Translations under genes and position numbers: made by a program
Origin: Desulfobulbaceae bacterium UBA2276
GTDB lineage: Bacteria; Desulfobacterota; Desulfobulbia; Desulfobulbales; Desulfocapsaceae
NCBI GenBank assembly: GCA_002347085.1
Contig: DDWW01000044.1
Location: 1-16,463 of the forward strand
Reading direction: 5' to 3'
Length of the DNA: 16,463 nt
In this document: in pieces, positions 7,631-14,905 of the stretch
Position numbering within the stretch: the stretch's first letter is position 1
Layout: every line of letters starts with the position of its first letter
Notes under the pieces: model-generated
Databases searched by the model: none
The model's input: the letters and a program-made list of their open reading frames with translations, nothing else
Told to the model about the DNA's origin: nothing

Positions 7631-7632
7631 AT

Positions 7633-10600
7633 ATGTCACCTCAACTTCCTTCAACGCACGTCCCCCCCCCTATCGTCAGCAGTTCTCTGAGTGGAGCAGA
7701 GTTGTTCCGCACCCTGCTTGATGCCATGCCGGATATTGTCTGTTTCAAGGATGGTGAAGGCCGATGGCTTGAGGCCAACAAGGCCGATCTGGAACTGTTT
7801 CAATTGCTGGGTGTTGAGTATGGCGGAAAGAAAGATTCCGATCTGGCACCATTCAGCCCTTTTTACCAGGAGGCATTTCTGGGCTGTGAGGCAAGTGATG
7901 AACAGGCTTGGCGGGCCGGGGTGGCGATTCAGGGAGAAGAAAGCATTCCTTTGCCGGGTGGGGGGAATAAAGTCCTTGAAATTCACAAGATCCCTCTCTT
8001 TAACGAAGATGGCAGCCGGAAAGGTTTGGTCGTCCTGGGGCGTGATATAACTCCCTACAAACAGGCCGAGGAGGAACTGCAACGGCGTCGCCAGCAAGAG
8101 AATATTATAGAACAGCTGCTGCGGATCGGGTTTCAGGATTCTTCCCTAGAGGCACAACTGTCTGCCTCCCTTGATGTTATTGTCAGTCTGCCCTGGCTGC
8201 ATTTTGCGCCGAAAGGAGGGGTCTTTCTGGTCAGTAAAACCGAGCCGGAGACCCTTGTCCTCTGTGTGCATAAGAATATGGCTGATTCTTTGCTGCAACA
8301 CTGCCTGAAAGTTCGTTTTGGTGAGTGTCTTTGCGGGATGGTGGCCAGAGACCGAGAGATTGTCTGTACTTCAACCCTGCCCCCGGAGTTTCAATACCGG
8401 TATGCGGCTCTCGAGGAGCAGAATCATTATATCGTCCCCATAGTGCACCTCGAGAAGCTTCTGGGGGTGTTGATGCTCTATGGGGAAACCGGCCATACCT
8501 GTAATGAAGGGCATCGGAGTTTTCTGACAACGGTGGCCAGCACCTTGGCCTTGCTGATTCACCAGCAGGAAGCGGAAGACCGTTTGGGGCGCAGTGAGGC
8601 AAATTTGATCAAGGCGCAACAGATTGCCAAACTGGGGTATTGGGAATGGCGGACAGTCGAAAATCGCCTGCTCTGGTCTGATGAGGTGTGCAGGATTTTT
8701 GGCTTGTCCCCTGAACAGGTGCCATCCTCCTACGAGGCCTTTCTGGAGTATGTTCATCCAGATGATCGGCAGCGCTTACAGGATGCGGTGCAGCACTCCT
8801 TGGCGACCAGGGGGCCGTACAACCTTCAGCACCGCATTGTTGATAATAACGGCATGGTGCGGGAGGTGCACGAAGAAGGTGAGATGGAATGGGATGCCAA
8901 TGGGATTGCGGTGCGGATGTTTGGTACGGTGCAGGATATTACCCTGCACAAGCAGAGTGAAAAGCAGTTAGCCCTGGCCGCCAGGGTTTTTGACAACAGC
9001 ATTGAGGGGATCACCATTACCGATGCCCATGGCGACATCCAGTCAGTCAATAAGGCCTTTACCCAGATTACCGGATACAGCCAGGAAGAGGTCATCGGCA
9101 AAAAACCGAGCATCTTGAAATCTGATCGTCATGACCAGGCTTTTTATCAAGCAATGTGGTCCCTGTTGCGGGAGACGGGAAAATGGGAAGGAGAGATCTG
9201 GAACCGTCGTAAAAACGGCGAGGTTTACCCTGAGCATCTGACCATTACGGCCATTACCGATGAGTATGGCCAGCTTACCCATCATGTCGCGGTCTTCCAT
9301 GACCTGTCCGATATTCATGGCTATCAGGAGCAGATTCATTTTCAGGCCTATCATGATGCCTTGACGCTCCTGCCCAACCGCCTTTTGTTGCTTGATCGAC
9401 TCAGGGTGGCGATACGACATGCCCAGCGTGTGACCAGAAATGTGGCGGTACTGTGCCTCGATCTCGATAATTTTAAACATATCAATGACTGCTTTGGGCA
9501 TATGGCCGGCGATATTCTGCTGCAGCAGGTGGCCGAGCGTCTCAAGGGTTGTGTGGGCGCCGATAGTACGGTGGCGCGTCTGGGTGGCGACGATTTTGCC
9601 ATTCTTGTGGAACAATGTGATGACATAAAAGATGTCGTGCTGATTGCTGAAAATATTCTTGGGCAATTTGTCGCACCCTTTAATCTGACAAGCTATGAAA
9701 CCTTTGTCACAGCGAGTATTGGTATTACCTGTTTCCCCGGTGATGGCAATGATGCTGAGACCCTGCTGAAAAATGGCGAACTGGCCATGTACCGGGCCAA
9801 GAAAGAGGGGAAAAATAAATATCAGCTTTTCACCACGACCATGAATGCCAAGGTGATCCACCGTCTTTCCCTGGAAAACAGCCTGCGCAAGGCCGTGGAT
9901 CGGAATGAATTTCTGGTCTATTACCAGCCCAAGGTCTCTGCCGCTTCAGGAAAAATTGTGGGGATGGAGGCCTTGGTTCGTTGGCAGAAACAAGATGGCC
10001 GGTTGATTTCACCTCTGGAGTTTATTCCCTTGGCCGAAGAGACCGGTCTGATTGTTCCCATTGGCGCCTTTGTTTTGCGTCAGGCCTGTCTGGATACCGG
10101 GGAATGGCTTAAACAGCATAAAAATCTTTCAGTCTCGGTGAATCTTTCAGCCCGTCAGTTCATGCAGGAAGGACTGGTTGCGGAGATCGGCCGTATCCTT
10201 GATGAAACCGGATTTCCAGCGGCCAAGCTCGAGCTGGAGGTCACGGAAAGCGTGGTTATGGGCAACGAGAAGGCGGCTATTGAGCAATTGTTTGAACTGA
10301 AAGGGATAGGGGCGCGTTTGGGGCTTGACGATTTCGGCACCGGTTATTCCTCCCTCCAGTATCTCCGAAAAATGCCCATTGATACCCTGAAGATAGACCG
10401 CTCCTTTATCAGGGATTTGCCGGAGAACGCTGAAAGTTCGGCCATTGCCATTGCCATCATCTCGCTGGCGCGCGCCCTGAATCTTGAACTGGTGGCGGAA
10501 GGGGTTGAGACCCACGCTCAACTGCAGTTCCTCCGGCAGCAAAATTGTCAGGAAATGCAAATTCAGGGCTATCTGTTCAGTCCACCGGTGCCGGCTGCGG

Positions 10601-10653
10601 ACTTTACTGAACTGTTGAACCGGGGGCCGTATGATATTGAGTCGGCCTCATAA
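7633..10653 (+). CDS. PAS-GAF-PAS-PAS-GGDEF-EAL cyclic-di-GMP signalling protein
   Basis: This 1006-aa soluble protein has no membrane segment. Domains in order: PAS (about 20-140), GAF (about 150-315), PAS (about 325-440), PAS (about 447-565), GGDEF (about 570-735), EAL (about 740-1000). The cyclase signature is GGDDF (651-655), a conservative variant of GGDEF; the preceding positions read GADS rather than the RxxD inhibitory site. The phosphodiesterase domain looks intact: EAL at 779-781, NLSARQF, EVTES, DDFGTGYSSL (Asp899, Asp900), LKIDRSF and AEGVET. It is most likely a c-di-GMP phosphodiesterase, with a cyclase domain that may be active or act as a GTP-responsive regulator. No PAS ligand can be named. 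ATG 7633 is kept although it has no good ribosome site; a TTG at 7702 behind GGAG is an alternative. The neighbours suggest motility control. Confidence 0.92.
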   Translation: MSPQLPSTHVPPPIVSSSLSGAELFRTLLDAMPDIVCFKDGEGRWLEANKADLELFQLLGVEYGGKKDSDLAPFSPFYQEAFLGCEASDEQAWRAGVAIQGEESIPLPGGGNKVLEIHKIPLFNEDGSRKGLVVLGRDITPYKQAEEELQRRRQQENIIEQLLRIGFQDSSLEAQLSASLDVIVSLPWLHFAPKGGVFLVSKTEPETLVLCVHKNMADSLLQHCLKVRFGECLCGMVARDREIVCTSTLPPEFQYRYAALEEQNHYIVPIVHLEKLLGVLMLYGETGHTCNEGHRSFLTTVASTLALLIHQQEAEDRLGRSEANLIKAQQIAKLGYWEWRTVENRLLWSDEVCRIFGLSPEQVPSSYEAFLEYVHPDDRQRLQDAVQHSLATRGPYNLQHRIVDNNGMVREVHEEGEMEWDANGIAVRMFGTVQDITLHKQSEKQLALAARVFDNSIEGITITDAHGDIQSVNKAFTQITGYSQEEVIGKKPSILKSDRHDQAFYQAMWSLLRETGKWEGEIWNRRKNGEVYPEHLTITAITDEYGQLTHHVAVFHDLSDIHGYQEQIHFQAYHDALTLLPNRLLLLDRLRVAIRHAQRVTRNVAVLCLDLDNFKHINDCFGHMAGDILLQQVAERLKGCVGADSTVARLGGDDFAILVEQCDDIKDVVLIAENILGQFVAPFNLTSYETFVTASIGITCFPGDGNDAETLLKNGELAMYRAKKEGKNKYQLFTTTMNAKVIHRLSLENSLRKAVDRNEFLVYYQPKVSAASGKIVGMEALVRWQKQDGRLISPLEFIPLAEETGLIVPIGAFVLRQACLDTGEWLKQHKNLSVSVNLSARQFMQEGLVAEIGRILDETGFPAAKLELEVTESVVMGNEKAAIEQLFELKGIGARLGLDDFGTGYSSLQYLRKMPIDTLKIDRSFIRDLPENAESSAIAIAIISLARALNLELVAEGVETHAQLQFLRQQNCQEMQIQGYLFSPPVPAADFTELLNRGPYDIESAS

Positions 10654-10685
10654 AGATGGATCTCTTCTTAAAAGTGAATGAGAGC

Positions 10686-10754
10686 CGCAGGGGAATGGTC
10701 AGGCTCGTGAATTTTTATGAAAATTGTCCGACTGAATCTCCTTCTTTGAAGTTT
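10686..10754 (+). pseudogene. Relic of the 3' end of an arginine decarboxylase gene
   Basis: The translated stretch contains VRLVNFYENC, then five to six diverged residues, then LKF, matching the intact SpeA C-terminus (VRLVDFYENC ... LKF). Compared without gaps to 4625-4693, 13 of 23 residues and about 50 of 69 bases agree by hand count. The stop TAG of speA is replaced by TGG, so the frame runs on without homology to 10853, into the next gene. Upstream similarity stops abruptly. Many differences in the conserved block are synonymous third-position changes, suggesting the parent copy was a diverged functional gene. It lies 82 nt before the second chemoreceptor. The rest of the gap (10654-10836) shows nothing recognisable beyond that gene's ribosome site. 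Confidence 0.65.
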
Positions 10755-10836
10755 TGGGATATCATGAAGATACTGTTGTTCAGCAGTAATAAGGCGGCTA
10801 ATATGAGATTAACTTACGGATTTCGGAGAATGTTTG

Positions 10837-12513
10837 ATGATCAAGGCATATAAAGACTGGAGTATCTTTTCAAAGATCATGAGCTTGTCGCTTTTGACCT
10901 TGTTGGTGCTGGTGCTGGCTACGGTGTTGGGACTGGTGCCGTTTATTCGTGAGCTGATCATGAAGGAGAAGCAGGCCACCGTCAGCAATCTGGTGCAGGA
11001 AGCAATCAGTGTGGTGGCGTCGTACGAGAAGCAGGCTAATGCCGGGACACTCACCAAAGAGGAGGCCCAGAAACAGGCTGTCGAGCGTATTGGTGCTATC
11101 CGCTACAATGAGAAGAATTATCTCTGGATCAATGACCTGAACCCCAGGATGATTATGCATCCGGTTAAACCGGAGATGAATGGTAACGATCTCAGTGAAA
11201 ACAAGGATCCCAACGGCAAGTTCCTGTTCAGGGAGATGGTTAAGGTCTGCAAGGATAAGGGCAAGGGTTTTGTCGAATATGCCTGGGAGAAGCCGGGCAG
11301 CAGCCAGCCTGTGCCCAAGATATCATATGTCGAGTTGTATCCGTCCTGGGGCTGGATTGTGGGGACTGGCATCTATATCGATGATGTTGATACCCAGATG
11401 CAGAAAATCGTGCTCGGGATAGGCCTGGCTCTTTGTATCTTGACGGCACTGGCCATCTTGTTGGCCCTGTTCATAGCCCGTTCAATAACGGTTCCCGCAG
11501 CCGTGCTGGTCTGCCAGACCGCACAGGTAGCCAAAGGAGAGCTTGATATCCAGATTTTATGTTCTTCAAATGACGAAATAGGGCAGTTAGCCGATTCGTT
11601 TAAAACAATGACAGAGAATCTGCGCACCCTCATCATCGATATTATTCGTGACGTCGCTGAACTTACCTCCTCGTCGAATGATCTGGCTGCAACCTCCAAG
11701 CAGATATCGTCCTCGGCTCGTGATACGGCCGATAAATCTAGTTCGGTGGCCGCTGCCACCGAAGAGATGAGTACTAATGTCCAGTCGGTTGCCGCGGCGA
11801 TGGAGCAGTCATCATGTAATGTCAATATAGTTGCCTCTGCCTCCGAGGAGATGACATCCACGATCAACGAGATTGCCCATAATGCTGAAAAAGCCCGTGC
11901 CATTTCTGAAGAAGCGGTCAGTCAATCCCGGCTCACCTCCGAGAAAATGGCCGTCTTAGGCGAGTCAGCCATGAAAATTGGCAAGGTGACCGAGACCATT
12001 ACCGAGATATCGGAGCAGACCAATCTGCTGGCCTTGAATGCCACCATTGAAGCGGCAAGGGCCGGGGAGGCCGGCAAGGGCTTTGCCGTTGTTGCCAATG
12101 AGATCAAAGAATTGGCCCGTCAGACCGCATCAGCGACGGTGGATATCAAAAATCAGATCAATGAGATGCAGACCACGACCTCGACGACGATTGAAGACAT
12201 CGAGAAAATTTCGGCAGTTATTATGGAAATCCATAGTGTGATTAACGGGATAGCCACGGCCGTTGAAGAACAGTCGGCCGCATCCTCTGAGATTGCCAAT
12301 AATATCTCCCAGGCATCTCAGGGCATTGCTGAGGTCAATGAAAATGTGGCCCAGAGCACGGTGGTTATTGCCGATATCACTCGCGATATTGCCGGAATCA
12401 ATCAACAGTCGATGCAAGTGGGAGATGGCAGCAGTCAGGTTCAATTGAGTGCTCAGGGCCTGGCTGAACTGGCCGCCAAGCTCGAAAATATCGTGAAAAA
12501 ATTCAAGGTTTGA
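10837..12513 (+). CDS. Methyl-accepting chemotaxis protein with single Cache (sCache_2) sensor
   Basis: This transmembrane chemoreceptor has 558 aa from ATG 10837, which has GGAG 8 nt upstream; a TTG one codon earlier is less likely. Layout: TM1 (about 16-36), periplasmic single-Cache domain (about 40-188), TM2 (about 190-213), HAMP (about 214-268) and signalling domain (about 290-555). The Cache signature NYLWINDLNPRMIMHPVKPE and the later YPSWGWIVGTGIYIDDVD are typical of sCache_2, which commonly binds small organic acids. The tip EISEQTNLLALNATIEAARA is identical to that of the receptor at 4894, and both share spacing through the signalling bundle, so they could join the same receptor arrays. 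There is no CheR pentapeptide; the protein ends IVKKFKV. A speA relic precedes it, mirroring the position of the first receptor next to intact speA. Ligand unknown. Confidence 0.93.
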   Translation: MIKAYKDWSIFSKIMSLSLLTLLVLVLATVLGLVPFIRELIMKEKQATVSNLVQEAISVVASYEKQANAGTLTKEEAQKQAVERIGAIRYNEKNYLWINDLNPRMIMHPVKPEMNGNDLSENKDPNGKFLFREMVKVCKDKGKGFVEYAWEKPGSSQPVPKISYVELYPSWGWIVGTGIYIDDVDTQMQKIVLGIGLALCILTALAILLALFIARSITVPAAVLVCQTAQVAKGELDIQILCSSNDEIGQLADSFKTMTENLRTLIIDIIRDVAELTSSSNDLAATSKQISSSARDTADKSSSVAAATEEMSTNVQSVAAAMEQSSCNVNIVASASEEMTSTINEIAHNAEKARAISEEAVSQSRLTSEKMAVLGESAMKIGKVTETITEISEQTNLLALNATIEAARAGEAGKGFAVVANEIKELARQTASATVDIKNQINEMQTTTSTTIEDIEKISAVIMEIHSVINGIATAVEEQSAASSEIANNISQASQGIAEVNENVAQSTVVIADITRDIAGINQQSMQVGDGSSQVQLSAQGLAELAAKLENIVKKFKV

Positions 12514-12559
12514 TTTCAAGGTACGGGGTATTTTTGAATGACGGCTGATGGTGACCTGA

Positions 12560-13939
12560 GTGGATTGTAAAATTATCATTATAAAATCAAGCGGCTGGGT
12601 TTTCCTGCTGCTGACGGCCCTGTTGACGGTTCCTGCTGTTTTTGCGCAGGCCGGCGATAAGCTTGTCATTGCCCATCGGGCTGCCTCCGGCTATCTGATG
12701 GAGCATAATCTGCCCTCTGTGGCCCTGGCCGTGGCCCTGGGCAGCGATTATATCGAGCAGGATCTGGTTATGACCAAAGATGATCAGGTCATTGTCCTCC
12801 ATGATCCCACCTTGGATCGGGTCACTAATGTGGCCGAGTTTTTTCCGGGACGAAATCGGCAGGACGGGAAATTTTATGCCCTCGATTTTACCCTGGCCGA
12901 GATAAAACAACTGCATCTGAAAGAGCCTTATCCTAATAGTAGTAATGGTGAGGGGCGTTTTCCCGATGATAATAGCAACCTGCAACTGACCGTCCCCACC
13001 TTCAAAGAAGAGCTGGAGCTGATCAGGGGCTTGGAAAAGACCTTGCGCAAGGATATTGGGATTTATCCCGAGATCAAGCAGCCTTGGCTCCACCGTAAGG
13101 AGGGTAAGGATATTTCCGTAGCCGTGCTCAAGATTCTGCGCGATTATGGGTACAAGTCCAAAGAGGGCAAGATTTTTCTCCAGTGTTTTGACCCCGATGA
13201 GCTCAAGCGCATCCATGATGAGCTGATGCCGGCGCTGCAGATGGAGCTGAAACTGATTCAGCTTGTTGGCGAGAATACTGGCGATGAGACCAAGGTCCTC
13301 GAATGGGGAGAATGGGTTCATTATAATTATGACTGGATCTTGAGTAAATCAGGGTTGCGGAGTTTGTCGTCCTTTATCGCCGGGATTGGCCTGGATAAAT
13401 CCATGCTGGTGGATGAGACCGGTAAGCTGCTGCGTCCAACCTTTATCAGTGATGCCCACAGTCTGGGGATGGTGGTTCACGCCTACACCTTTCGGCGGGA
13501 AAAAGAATCTCTGCCGCCCTATATCCCCCCATCGGCGGCCAGTTTTGAGGCCTTATTGGAATTTTTTTATTTCAAGGTGGGAGTTGACGGCATTTTTACC
13601 GATTATTGTGGGGATGCAGTGCTTTTTTTGCAGAAAAGGGTGGAACCTCCTGCTCTTCCCGCTGAACCGGCGAGCGGCGACACGAGGACGGAGGTGCTGC
13701 CGGCGCAGCCAGCGGTTACCCCCGCGGTGCCAGTGACACCCCAGTCCGCAGTTGCCCCTGAGATTCCTGGACTACCCCAGATACCGGTGGCGCCGGTGGC
13801 CGCCCCTGTCCCCGGGCCGGAAGTGGCACCTGTGGCCGCGCCTGATCCAGCAGGAGCACCGGTTGTTGAATTGCCAGGAACAACGAGACCTCCAGAGCCG
13901 GCCCAGGTGCCGGACCCACTTCCCGTTCGTCGTTTATAG
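12560..13939 (+). CDS. glpQ: Glycerophosphodiester phosphodiesterase, secreted, with Pro/Ala-rich C-terminal tail
   Basis: This GlpQ-type enzyme of 459 aa hydrolyses glycerophosphodiesters (deacylated phospholipids) to glycerol-3-phosphate and an alcohol. The start is GTG 12560, right after an in-frame stop, with a weak GGTGA site. A signal peptide is evident: basic start, hydrophobic WVFLLLTALLTVPAVFA, likely cleaved after Ala29, placing the enzyme in the periplasm or beyond. Catalytic motifs: AHRAASG (His39, Arg40), DYIEQDLVMTKD (Glu66, Asp68) and LHDPTLDRVT (His81). The catalytic domain runs to about 360; E. coli GlpQ is 358 aa. Residues 361-459 are an added low-complexity tail rich in Pro, Ala and Val, with no homology I recognise. 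Gap to the preceding receptor gene is 46 nt. Enzyme class secure; tail function unknown. Confidence 0.92.
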   Translation: MDCKIIIIKSSGWVFLLLTALLTVPAVFAQAGDKLVIAHRAASGYLMEHNLPSVALAVALGSDYIEQDLVMTKDDQVIVLHDPTLDRVTNVAEFFPGRNRQDGKFYALDFTLAEIKQLHLKEPYPNSSNGEGRFPDDNSNLQLTVPTFKEELELIRGLEKTLRKDIGIYPEIKQPWLHRKEGKDISVAVLKILRDYGYKSKEGKIFLQCFDPDELKRIHDELMPALQMELKLIQLVGENTGDETKVLEWGEWVHYNYDWILSKSGLRSLSSFIAGIGLDKSMLVDETGKLLRPTFISDAHSLGMVVHAYTFRREKESLPPYIPPSAASFEALLEFFYFKVGVDGIFTDYCGDAVLFLQKRVEPPALPAEPASGDTRTEVLPAQPAVTPAVPVTPQSAVAPEIPGLPQIPVAPVAAPVPGPEVAPVAAPDPAGAPVVELPGTTRPPEPAQVPDPLPVRRL

Positions 13940-13948
13940 GGGCGGGTT

Positions 13949-13986
13949 GGCGCCAGCCCCTGCAGGGGAAGCCCGGGGCTGGTGTC
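13949..13986 (+). terminator. GC-rich stem-loop after glpQ
   Basis: GGCGCCAGCCCC pairs with GGGGCTGGTGTC, 12 bp with two G-U pairs, around a 14-nt loop. It begins 9 nt after the glpQ stop. The downstream GGATTATTGTATG is only weakly T-rich, so termination may be inefficient. Confidence 0.45.
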
Positions 13987-14030
13987 GGATTATTGTATGA
14001 ATTGTTGTTAAAGCATCCAGGAACAGAACG

Positions 14031-14900
14031 ATGGACGCAACTCCTTTGCGCATTGGCACAACCGAGATCTCCTGGCTCAGCGGCGGCGATTTCCGTCTGG
14101 ATGGGGGGACGATGTTTGGCCCGGTACCCAAATCGCTCTGGCAGAAGCACTCTCCGGCCGATGCTGACAATACCATCCTCCTGGCCAATGATCCCTTGCT
14201 CATCAGAACGCCCACCCTGAATATCCTTGTTGACAGCGGTCTTGGCAACAAACTTACCCAAAAAGAGCGGACCATTTTCAAGATGACCAGCCCCTGGAGT
14301 CTGCTTTCTCAGCTTGCGTCCTTAGGGCTCAGTCGCCAGGATATTGATCTGGTGATCCTGACCCATGGCGATTTTGACCATGCCGGCGGGGTGGTCATGG
14401 TGGGTGAGCAAGGCCGTGAAGAGGTCACCTTTCCGGCCGCCATTCATCTGATTCAGGAGACTGAGTGGCCGGATGTGATCTCGCCCGGCCGCCGGGCTCA
14501 GGAAAGCTACTGGCCCATCAATTTCCGCCAGCTGATACAAAGCGGCAATATTCAGCGTATGCAGGGGACGCATCAGATCTGCCCTGAGGTCAGGGTTTGC
14601 CATACCGGTGGTCACACCTTGGGCCATCAACTGGTGGAGATTAGTTCCCAGGGTGAAACCGCTGTCCATCTTGGTGATCTTTTCCCCACCCACGCCCATG
14701 CAAATCCCCTCTGGGTCATGGCCTATGATAATTTTCCGCTGGAGGTTATCGCCTGTAAAGAGCGATATTTCGCTGAATACCGGCGGCGGGACGCCTGGTT
14801 TACCTTCTACCACGACCCCTTGGTCAGGGCCTGTAAGCTTGGCGACAAGGGAAGGCTTACTGCTCGCTGGCCACAGTCCGCCGATCTTTCAGAGCTGTGA
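14031..14900 (+). CDS. MBL-fold metallo-hydrolase (lactonase-like subgroup)
   Basis: This 289-aa cytoplasmic metallo-beta-lactamase-fold protein has no signal peptide. ATG 14031 has AGGAA about 7 nt upstream. Metal motifs: THGDFDHAGG (112-120) supplies His112, Asp114, Asp116 and His117; HTGGHTLGH supplies His195; HLGDLFPTH supplies Asp216; FYHDP supplies His261. The classical HxHxDH box is here HxDxDH, a substitution found in several MBL subfamilies. Overall length and the N-terminal GGDFRLDGGTMFG stretch resemble YtnP-like and AHL-lactonase-type enzymes, but lactonase activity is only a guess and a general hydrolase is equally possible. It follows glpQ by 91 nt and a stem-loop, and is convergent with the MFS gene, whose stop codon lies 5 nt away. 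Confidence 0.85.
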   Translation: MDATPLRIGTTEISWLSGGDFRLDGGTMFGPVPKSLWQKHSPADADNTILLANDPLLIRTPTLNILVDSGLGNKLTQKERTIFKMTSPWSLLSQLASLGLSRQDIDLVILTHGDFDHAGGVVMVGEQGREEVTFPAAIHLIQETEWPDVISPGRRAQESYWPINFRQLIQSGNIQRMQGTHQICPEVRVCHTGGHTLGHQLVEISSQGETAVHLGDLFPTHAHANPLWVMAYDNFPLEVIACKERYFAEYRRRDAWFTFYHDPLVRACKLGDKGRLTARWPQSADLSEL

Positions 14901-14905
14901 TCACG

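Noticed and set aside
7507..7632. c-di-GMP-I (GEMM) riboswitch
   Set aside because: CAGGGCA followed by a purine loop looks superficially similar, but the conserved ACGCAAAGCC and the receptor hairpin are absent.
9043..9861. 272-residue minus-strand open frame opposite the GGDEF domain
   Set aside because: The plus strand encodes intact PAS and GGDEF motifs here; the antisense frame has no family signature.
10656..10853. 65-residue frame as a functional small gene
   Set aside because: Its only recognisable part is the speA relic; it runs past the lost stop into the next gene's start.
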